Source: Cinnamomum chago
Lineage: Eukaryota > Streptophyta > Magnoliopsida > Laurales > Lauraceae
Length of the DNA: 64,000 nt
NCBI GenBank assembly: GCA_038049695.1
Contig: CP142456.1
Location: 20,990,501 to 21,054,500 of the forward strand
Direction of reading: 5' to 3'
Position 1 is the stretch's first letter, and each line of letters begins with the position of its first letter. Shown here piece by piece: positions 55,840 to 64,000 of this stretch. A program made the translations under genes and the position numbers. Under the pieces are notes generated by a model. That model searched no databases, was not told the DNA's origin, and saw only the letters and a program-made list of their open reading frames with translations.

Positions 55840-57060
55840 AGGGTTGCACTATTTTATTGCATTGATCCAAATATTGCTAGAATAGATATCTATCGCGAAG
55901 CCACTTTTACAAAAATCCCTAAATCTGGTGTGAAGAAGAAATCTTCTAAAGGGATTAAGTGCTATGAGTGTCAAGGCTATGGGCACATTGCTAGTAATTG
56001 TGGTAATAGAAAACCAAAGAAAAGGGCTTTTACTTTGAAACGGTCTGAGTCTGAGAAGCCTAAAGCCATCAAAGAAAAATTCATCGCATTCATGGCAACT
56101 TCAGTTTCTGCTACTCCACCAGTTTCTTCTGATGATGGGACTGATCATGAAGATAGTGAGTCAAAAACAGAACATGACTGGCAAGCTGAATATCAAACAT
56201 TGTTTGCAAAGACCATGAAGATGCTGAAGATGAATGAACAAGTATCCAATAAGTAGAAAGAGTTTGAAGAGCAGAATTCCTCCCTTAAAGCTGAACTTGC
56301 AGATTCACTTGTTAAAGTAAAAACACTGGAGGATGAAAATAACAAGTTGGCTGACAAATTGACTGTAAAATCACAAAAGTGTGACTTACTTGATTCTGAT
56401 ATGAAGACTTTGAAAGCAGAGAATTATGATCTGAATGGAAGACTCAAGATGGTTCCATCTGAGTGAAATACTGCTAAAACTTCATTGAATAGGATGAACA
56501 CTGGATCGAGAAAATTAGATGACATCCTGTGCAGTCAAAAGGCACTCACTGACAAGCATGGCATTGGCTACGCTGACGGATTATCCACTTCGAATGCCAA
56601 AGGTAAATATTTTTTTGTTAAAAATTCAGTTGTTACTAATCATGTTGTTAGTGTTGCAAAAAAAGCTCCAAAGAAGTTTAATGTGTCACATCCTGAACGA
56701 ATTTCCACTTATCATCATTGTGGAATTAAAGGACACATTCGACCCCATTGCAACAAGCTGCGAAGTTTACCGAATCAAAAGTAATGGAAAACGCATAAGG
56801 CTAAGGTAAAAAAGAAGAATACCAAAGTTGTTTGGGTCAAGAAAGAAGACATACCTACTGTATTGGTACACACTAAGCTAAAATATTTAAATTTGCAAGT
56901 GTGTTTGCCTAAGCTTCATCACCCCTGATCCGCAAGATCAAGCCCCCACCCCAGTGCTGATACGAAGATTATATTGAGGGGGAGCTACTGCATCCAGATT
57001 AACAAAAGTTGCATGATGATATTTGTTTGTCAATTATGGACAAATGGAGGGGGAGAAGAA
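55840..57060 (+). mobile_element. SIRE-like copia remnant with partial gag, no pol
   Basis: Plus-strand blocks encode a nucleocapsid knuckle CYECQGYGHIASNC (about 55960-56005). An acidic, coiled-coil stretch follows, and then a second knuckle-like YHHCGIKGHIRPHCNKL (56710-56762). Two zinc-knuckle segments around a coiled coil are typical of SIRE/Maximus gag. A GGAGGGGGAGAAG purine tract lies near 57046-57058. The capsid half of gag and all of pol are missing. Broken at a few points. Not closely similar in sequence to the nested element at 19654-26600. Confidence 0.7.
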
Positions 57061-58846
57061 TGGAGTTAGGGGGAGAGGAATTATATAGTGGGGCCATCTC
57101 CTTTGGGATTGTGATCGTGGGGGCCTACATTTAGGATAAGTGAGGATTTAGAATATTCTTTAAAAGGCAAGAGATAAGAAAAAAAAATACTGTGCCAGCA
57201 AGTTGTTTCTTAAAAAAAACAAAGGTTTTTTATTCCAACTTTCTTATGCTGGCGGGTTAAGATTTTGAGATTCCTTCCTATGAGAATAAAATTCGAAACA
57301 ATCATTTACGCTGTACCAAACTTCTTTCTATACCCTTATCTCGTTGGAACATGGGAACATCCAAATGGCACGATGCCAAACACACCCCAAAAACCCCTGT
57401 AAGGTTAGATTGAGAGTGAGTTCTAACTGGAAAAAAAATATAAAAAATAAAAAAGTCCCAACCCTCTCTTTCTACTAATACAACATTGAAAACCAATTGT
57501 GAAATGGATAAGCGTTTGGATCCTCTGAGGCTTTGACTTGGGGAATTCCATCGTCTGGCCAAATTATGCCAACTCAGATTTTGTTCCAATAGAAGTTCAC
57601 CAAAAGAATGATTGCTTGAATAAAAAAGGAATTAATGAATATGCTGCCTCCTAGATTATGGAAGATATAAGAAAATCTTGACAAAACATAGTAAGACATG
57701 CTTTTAGAAAGGGCAGAGTTTTTAAGTCTTCTAATCAATCCAGTAATTGATGTACAAAAGCATCATTTTTTTTTATTGTTCAACTAATTCTAGGTTTAAA
57801 ATGATCAAGATAGCATATAAATTGATTAAAAATATCATGGATTGAATTTTTTATTTTCTAATCAACTATGAGAGAAAAATAAAGAAACATCTCTATATCT
57901 AGTTCAGTTGAAATACTGACCATATCCCATAAACCTAGCAAACAGTTGAGTCAAAATAATAGAGAATTGGCATTATATAACAATGCATGCATTTTAAAAA
58001 AGAAATCAAATAATCACTTATTTTTACTAAACTTGTTCATAACCCATCCCCCAACAGAATTCTGACTCGACATGTATCAAATTGACTAAAAAACGAGGAC
58101 GACCAAATTTTATTTGTCATCGATGCCAAAATCTTGTTTCTTAATTTATTTAAAGCTAATATTTTAACTAAGACCAAGCAATGATAACAACTAAAGTTTT
58201 TTGAGTTACAACAAAAAGTGAAGTCCAAACTTCGCCTTTTATTAAGAAATGACTACAAAACCTAGCAATACATTAACAAACTCCCCCTATTTATAAGGGT
58301 ATATTACGTGTGACTCAATGCAAAATGAAAAAAAAAAGTTATTAATGTTTGCAACTGCATAAAAAAGGAATGGATGAATATATCGGCTCGCAAATTATAG
58401 CATAACCTCAAATTTTACCCCAATAGAAGTTCATGGGAAGATTGATTGTTTGATTAAAAAAGGGACTAATGAATATGCATAAGGTTATGCAAATCACGTT
58501 TTTAATCAATCAAATTCTGAGAGAGAGAGAGAGAGAGAGAGAGAGATACCATAAGAGAAACAAAGGGATATAAAGAGGCATTCGTTGGATAGAGAGAGAG
58601 ATGAGACGAAACAAAAGGAGAGAACGAGACATTCATTGAGATATAAAGGTATTTATGTGAGAGTTTTAACTAAGCAAAGAGGCGTTTCATTTGCTTATAT
58701 TTTTGTATAAATTGGTATTGGAAACAAACTCATTCTTACAGGTACGTGGGGTGCAGAAGCAAAGGTCTTGAAAAACATCTAAGGGTCCCACATGCTATAG
58801 TTTGCATCTCACTGGGTCCCATAATAAGATAGAGAAGAAGAGTCTT
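57061..58846. other. Intergenic, no gene; diverged direct repeat and (GA)n
   Basis: A segment of about 66 bp at 57579-57644 recurs, diverged, at 58412-58478 (shared core CCAATAGAAGTTCA and AATGAATATGC). A GA microsatellite of about 28 bp lies at 58518-58547, with further GAGAGA runs to 58630. Confidence 0.6.
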
Positions 58847-60161
58847 TGTCACACCCCCAGATCTGATTAAGCACTAAACCGGGTCATGGGGCGTGAGATT
58901 AGGGTCAATTAAAAAATTTCTAACAATTGTACAGCAGTGGCCCCCAATCGATGTCCCTAAAAGGATCAAAGATCGTGGCGAGGTTAGTATATTTCCTCAA
59001 TTCTCAAGTATCCTGCGGAAGTTTCTTTCATTCATAGATAGATAGACTAGTATATATGGGAATAACATGATCAAATACCAAAGGCATAGCTTTCATTATA
59101 TCATTAAAGTTCATACAAAAGATAACCAAAAGTTTAATTACAATGGACACCCAAAAACCTAGGCCACATAATAAAAAGATATAGAAAAGATGGACAAAAT
59201 AAAACTCCCAAAATAACCCTGTGAGAAGAGGCTCAAGTGTCGGGCCCGACGACGCTACTCGATGTCATAGACACACCACTTGTTAAACTTAGGCGGCTGC
59301 AAATCCTCTGGGACCGCCTCTATCTCTGGCTCATAGGTAGTGACGACACCTGCATAACAAGGTAAAATAATCAAGCTAAATAGTCAGGCAAGGGAATAAA
59401 TAATATATAAAAGATACAATACATCAGTATAGAATATTAGATAAGTACTATAGTCATGTAACTAAAAAATAAACTATAAACTAGGCAATAAAGCAAGAAT
59501 AATATAACATTAACGAGAATCATGTGAAATATTAATAACTACAATTTACATTCTAGTAATGAGGCACCACCGCACCACATAGGCTAAGGTCACCAAGATG
59601 GCAGCTGGTTAATATGCAATGCAAACTATACGACTTTGAGACCGTCCAAGCCGCCTCCCGAGGGTAATGACGATGTCCAACCCACCTATCAGTACCAGAA
59701 GTCTCACTACGATGGTGTCGAAGACACCTACCGCGAATAGCAATGATGTCCAAGTCGCCTGCCCACACCTCAATGATGTGCAAGCCACTTGCACACAACT
59801 GCTACCATTCTGCAGAAGGTATGGCATATAGTCCTCTCCACATGGGATCCTAACTGTTGTTGGACTAATATGACTGAGTGGTACCTAGCTCAAGAATATA
59901 AGATAATAGTGTTAGGCTAGGTTTCCCAGTATAGAAGATCCTCAACACTGTGGAACTACTTCAAGTCATCAATATCATCAAGATTAGGTCAGCACGATCA
60001 TTCATGAGTAGCCCTCGTCCATTATCATTCCTTTTCAAGCCACTAGCCCCATACACAATTATCAAGCTTACATTAACACTAGGGGGTCTTATGTTCTCTA
60101 GGTCCCTAGTTTTGACTCCCAACTAATAAAAATGCAATACAATGGTGAACATACTTAAAAC
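58847..60161 (+). mobile_element. Start of a long Tekay-like LTR, interrupted by a copia element
   Basis: TGTCACACCCCCAGATC at 58847 resembles the start of the solo LTR at 34476 (TGTCACGTCCTGAACCC). The body holds three to four copies of an AATGATGTCCAAG word around 59660-59780. The right part would continue beyond the copia element that enters at 60162, outside the window. The family is inferred from the start and style. Confidence 0.5.
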
Positions 60162-60402
60162 TGTTATAAGATATATATGGATCTTGGGTGGATGCCCACT
60201 TAAGATGAGTTATGGTTAGATTTAGGGTTCCTCTCTTATGAGGTTACTTTGCCTATAAATAAGCGTCTCCCTATTGTATGTACACACAGATTAATGAGAT
60301 AATAGGCTTCTCCTCTTGTATTTGTATATATATTAATAAGATAAGAAAGACTCTCTCTTCTCTCTCCTAATCTTCTTTCTCGTCTCTTTCTCTTTTCTAA
60401 CA
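60162..60402 (+). repeat. 5' LTR of the terminal copia element
   Basis: About 241 bp, TGTTATAAG...TTTTCTAACA. GCCTATAAATAAGC near 60250 is the likely TATA box. The CT-rich end (60345-60395) is a typical U5. It is followed by CATTATCAGCACG, the usual start of the leader and primer site in such elements. Confidence 0.8.
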
Positions 60403-60469
60403 CATTATCAGCACGAAACTCTAAGAGAATGAAAAATACTCTTCTTCTTACCCAAAGAGAAGAGAAATC

Positions 60470-60695
60470 CTTCCCTGCACAGATTTTCATGGCGAAATCA
60501 TTCCCTGCGCGGATTTCCATCGCAAAATCCTTCTCAGCGCGGATTTTCATCGCGGATTCCCTGTGCAGATTCTTTCCCAGCACGGATTTTCATCGCAGAT
60601 TCCTTCCTAGCACTGATTTTCATCGCGGATTCCCTACACCGATTCATTCCCAGCGCGGATTTTCATCGCGGAATCCTTCACAGCGCGAATTTCAG
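60470..60695. repeat. Tandem array of GCGCGGATTTTCATCGCGGA units
   Basis: About eight units of 24-30 bp with core GCGGATTTTCATCGCGGATTCC. It lies just after the leader of the copia element. Regular open frames across it are repeat artefacts. Confidence 0.85.
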
Positions 60696-61059
60696 AAAAG
60701 AGTAATATTTTTCTTCAAATACATCAAGTAGTATCTAAGCCATTGTCCAAAATCAATTTATTAGAATGCATGCAACTCGTTTATAATGCTTGTTTACATT
60801 AATTATAGTGTTTGGTTACTTTTCATCTTCTTATATGATTTTTCTTTTTGTTTAAATTGATAAATACTATGAATGGATCAGAAAATTGAACCAGAATTTC
60901 TAAATCTGAACCTGAAGTTCACCAATCTATGGACTAGTAGTCCTAGAAGTTGGAATACTGATATGAACCTGTAGATTCATATCCATAAATCAAAACTTTG
61001 AGCTTTTTTGTTCAAATCCTAATAAATTATAAGGCCATGAAATTAAACATGAAAATGTG

Positions 61060-61380
61060 CTCGAACCGGAAGTTCTAGTCATTTGTTAGAACCAGTAGTT
61101 CTACTTGAACATTTGACAGAACCTGGAATTCTAATCTCATGTGTTATGAACCTGAAGTTCTAAATTCAGCCTGAAGTTTTGACAGAATCAGCAGTTCTGA
61201 TTCTCAAAGTTATGAACCTGAAGTTCTAAATCAAGCCTAAAATCTTGTCAGAACCAGCATGTCCGATTCTCAAAGTTATGAACCTGAAGTTTTAAATCAA
61301 GCCTAAAGTCTTGACAGAACCAGCAATTTTGATTCTCAAAGTTGAGAACCTGATGTTCCAACTTTTCATTGGCCAACTTA
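61060..61380. repeat. Tandem array, about 66-bp unit
   Basis: Three full and several partial units share AGAACCAGCAGTTCTGATTC, TCAAAGTTATGAACCTGAAG and TTCTAAATCAAGCCT. Decayed copies extend left to about 60900 and right to about 61490. Confidence 0.85.
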
Positions 61381-62147
61381 TTTGTCTATGCTTACCAATT
61401 CTAATTCATGTTTTATGAACCTAAATTCTAATTCAAGCAGAACGTGTCGTTTTGATTCTTAAAATTGAGAACATGATGTTCCAACTTCTCATTGACCGAC
61501 CTATCGATCCCACATGATCAATCAAGCCCAGGGATCCGAAGATGGACTCATGGGCGACCTTTGGGTGCTGGACTCACACGTGGAACGAATCCCGTATGAC
61601 TAAACTGATCTAGGGGCGTGAGTCTTGTCGGCAACGTCGATCAACCCAGAATCTTGGCCTGATGACTAAAAATTCACTCGTTGATGGTGGATGATGATGG
61701 AATTGTTCCAACTTTTCATTGGTCAACCTCTAAATAATGAGACATTTATATGGAGAGCACCCCTTGGCATGGTCTAGAAGACCAATAATTCTTTAAACAT
61801 TCACAAATTTGATTTTTAGTTCATTTGATATGCATGTTTCTTAGACTTTTCCTTTATGATGGGGATCTTCATTTTTCATTAATGTCCTAATTTATGGTGA
61901 ATGGTTTAATTATTTCAATTTTATCATGTGATTGTATAGTTATATTGATTTATTATTTAAGATATGAATCATGGAACTGAGGACAATCTATGTTTGGTAG
62001 ATAACACATACCATTATGAAAAATCAGATTTTTTTCTCAGAATTGCTGATCATTCCAGGAAAGCTTTTCACCATAGTTGGACCTATGCAAATAATTAAAG
62101 GCTCCGGAAGATCCCATATGATGAGACAATATTTTCGCAGTTAGGGG

Positions 62148-62990
62148 GGAGATATGATAGTTCCTGAAGAACGTATTGTTCATGTAGAACAACCCGTTCC
62201 TGAAGAACGGTGAGAACTGACATGGAATACTTCAAGTCTGTCTCATCTAGATCCACGTACTTCACAATGTGAAAATGAAGTACGCAAGAAGCATGACAGT
62301 CCTATAGGTTTAAAGAACTCAACTCCGTGGAAAAGGAGAAGTGAACAATCATCATCATGTCCTCCTGAAGAAGCACGTAGCCCTCCTGAAGAGGCTCCTC
62401 TCGAAGAAGCACGTAACCCTCCTGAAGAGGTTCCTCCCGAAGAGGCAAGTACCCTGCTGAAGAGGCAAGTAAACCTCCTGAAGAGGTTTCTCCCGAAGAA
62501 GCAAGTAACCCTCCTGAAGAGGTTCCTCCCGAAGAGGCAAGTACTCTCCTGAAGAGGTTCCTCCTGAAGAGGCAAGTACTCTCCTGAAGAGGTTCCTCCC
62601 GAAGAGGCAAGTAACCCTCCTGAAAAGGTTCCTCCCGAAGAGGCAAGTACCCTCCTGAAGAGGCAAGTAACCCTTCTGAAGAGGTTCCTCCCGAAGAGGC
62701 AAGTAATGCTTCTGAAGAAGGTCCTCCCGAAGAGGCATAAAACGCTCCTGAAGAGGTTCCTCCTGAAGAGGCAAGTAACGCTCTTGAAGAGGTTCCTCCT
62801 GAAGAGGCATATAACGCTCCTGAGGAGGTTATGGTAAAACCCGTTCTCTCTAGAATAATGAAAGTCCCTGGTGAGACTTTGGAAGCCCCTGAAGAGGCAC
62901 CGGTACCGGTTAATCAAGAGATCTCTATACTTTACAATTATTCAAAGGAGATGGAATAAAAATGATGATGATGATTGGGATACAAAACCA
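62148..62990 (+). pseudogene. Integrase-RT linker of copia expanded by a 36-bp acidic repeat (fossil)
   Basis: Plus-strand wording SSLSHLDPRTSQCENEVRK (62236-62290) is the region between integrase and RT in such copia elements. From about 62365 to 62825 it runs into about a dozen units of CCTCCTGAAGAGGTTCCTCC with CGAAGAGGCAAGTAA (33-36 bp). On the plus strand these read as an acidic PPEEVPPEEAS repeat. The end (PVPVNQEISILY) resembles the start of RT. The frame is disrupted. Open minus-strand frames here are shadows of the repeat. Confidence 0.75.
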
Positions 62991-63002
62991 CGTTCTATAA
63001 AT

Positions 63003-63660
63003 TCCGGAAGGACTTCCTTTGCCTGAAGCAAAGCCAAGGAATACGTACTCAATTGAATTAAGACACTTGATTAGCATTAAACACATCCTACGATATTTGC
63101 ATGGAACAACTAATTTAAGAATATTTTATTCTTATGATCGTAGAGATTTCAGTTTTGTAGGATATGCAGATTCAGGTTATCTCTCTGATCCTCATAAGGG
63201 CCGATCACAAACAGTTATGTGTTTCTAAATTGTAATGCCACAATTTCTTAGCATTCTACTAAACAGACTTTAGTAGCTACTTCCCCTAACCATGCTGAAA
63301 TTTTGGCTCTTTATGAAGCCAGTAGGGAATGCGTATGGTTAAAATCTTTGATTCATCATGTTCGTAGTTCTTGTCAATTACCTTCTATTGCAGGTATCCC
63401 AAATATTATCTATGAAGATAATGAAGCATGCATAAGACAAATTCGAGAAGGTTTCATTAAAGGAGACAAGACTAAGCATATAGCACCGAAGTTCTTCTTC
63501 ACTCATGAACTTCAGAAGAACAATGAAATTGAAGTCAAGCAAGTTCGTTCGAGTACCAATCTGACTGACCTGTTTACAAAACCTTTGCCAAAATCAGTAT
63601 TCCAGAAGTTTGTATATGAGATTGGCATGCGCAGAGTTCATAATCAAACTATGTAAATGG
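63003..63660 (+). pseudogene. copia RT end and RNase H (fossil)
   Basis: Plus-strand wording includes LISIKHILRYLHGTTNLRIF, SFVGYADSGYLSDPHKGRSQ, then NHAEILALYEASRECVWLKS, IYEDNEACIRQIREGFIKGD, TKHIAPKFFFTHELQKNNEI and TNLTDLFTKPLPKSVFQKFV. This is standard copia RNase H. It is well preserved but broken at least once. It is followed by untranslated sequence with two similar TTTCCCACTGGGTTTTC phrases (63750-63890) before the 3' LTR. Confidence 0.88.
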
Positions 63661-63942
63661 TTGCTATCATCATGGGGAGTGGTTTATCAGGGAGCATCCT
63701 GAAGTATGCTACCCATGGACATTTGTGCGCTGTACTCTTTTTCCTTCTCTAGGTTTTATCCCACTGGGTTTTCCTAGTTAAGGTTTTAACGAGGCAACAT
63801 TATGCACGTCCAACACCAGTTCAATGATCTTGAAGAATGTTGTACTCTTTTTCCCTTCGCTTTGGTTTTTTCCCACTGGGTTTTCTTTAGCAAGGTTTTT
63901 AATGAGGCAACTGTCTTTGAATGGTGGTCATCCAAGGGGGAA

Positions 63943-64000
63943 TGTTATAAGATATGGATCTTGGGTGGATGCCCACTTAAGATGAGTTAAGGTTAGATTT
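63943..64000 (+). repeat. 3' LTR of the terminal copia element, truncated by the window end
   Basis: Begins TGTTATAAGATATGGATC and continues as the 5' LTR does. Only 58 bp are visible. Confidence 0.9.

Larger units (their letters stand above)
60162..64000 (+). mobile_element. Young copia element with replaced interior, running off the window
   Basis: The 5' LTR begins TGTTATAAGATAT at 60162. The same start occurs at 63943 as the 3' LTR, whose first 58 bp differ from the 5' copy by one substitution and a TATA-length change. A purine tract CCAAGGGGGAA precedes the 3' LTR. The 3.5-kb interior keeps a piece of the integrase-RT linker and the RNase H end. Gag, protease, integrase core and most of RT are absent, and three tandem arrays occupy their place. 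It is therefore non-autonomous. Wording resembles Ale/Retrofit-type copia. The flank before it is AAAAC; the matching flank lies outside. Confidence 0.85.

Noticed and set aside
60470-60695. CRISPR-like regular repeats
   Set aside because: Units are contiguous and degenerate without unique spacers, and the setting is a plant copia element.
62243-62917. Long minus-strand frames across 62243-62917 that look like a repetitive protein
   Set aside because: They are shadows of the 36-bp tandem array; several frames on both strands stay open because of the period. The plus strand carries the copia linker wording at both ends.
1-64000. Intact tRNA, rRNA, organelle or bacterial genes
   Set aside because: None recognised. 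The tRNA-like matches are retroelement primer sites and a SINE head.

Overview
This is nuclear DNA from a flowering plant. It is AT-rich, has a spliced host pseudogene and a type I MADS-box gene, and is dominated by nested LTR retrotransposons of plant-specific lineages (Tork-like and SIRE-like copia, Tat/Ogre-like and Tekay-like gypsy), with CACTA-type and SINE-like debris. Nothing in it places the species more narrowly than angiosperm. Only one host gene looks intact: a single-exon M-alpha MADS-box gene at 46627-47778.

Layout. 1-640: LTR-like debris and a CACTA-like subterminal repeat block. 1144-6808: a degenerate copia element (minus strand) with both LTRs, a CATCC target duplication and a tRNA-Met primer site. 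7117-7195 and 32873-33409: exons of a minus-strand cullin-1 (CUL1) pseudogene, split by a very large Tat/Ogre-like gypsy element (7196-32872). That gypsy element has 2.2-2.6 kb LTRs, a pol region on the minus strand, an antisense plant-mobile-domain/coiled-coil gene with apparent introns on the plus strand, and several minisatellite arrays. A younger SIRE-like copia element with a partial gag and no pol (19654-26600, TSD GTGTG, LTRs about 2% different by eye) sits inside its reverse transcriptase. 34476-39652: a roughly 3 kb solo-LTR-like unit (TSD GTTTC) that was itself entered by a CACTA-ended segment. 39658-43600: debris, palindromic motifs, a GC-rich block and a tRNA-type SINE. 43800-47800: the MADS-box gene with a probable 5'UTR intron that holds smaller insertions. 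49100-50950: GC-rich transposon-like ends. 51400-53400: gypsy-leader fragments flanking a copia LTR. 55300-57060: a second SIRE-like gag remnant. 58847-60161: the start of another Tekay-like LTR. 60162-64000: a young, internally replaced copia element running off the window.

How it fits together. Apart from the MADS gene this is a stratified transposon landscape. LTR divergence judged by eye orders the events: copia 1144-6808 is oldest (about 10%), then the Tat element (6-7%), then the SIRE-like element nested in it (about 2%). The least expected signals are the intron-bearing antisense gene inside the Tat element, which appears to lack gag, and the recurrence of short CG-centred palindromes just upstream of TATA-like boxes in LTRs of several unrelated families. 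No wholly new system can be claimed from sequence reading alone.
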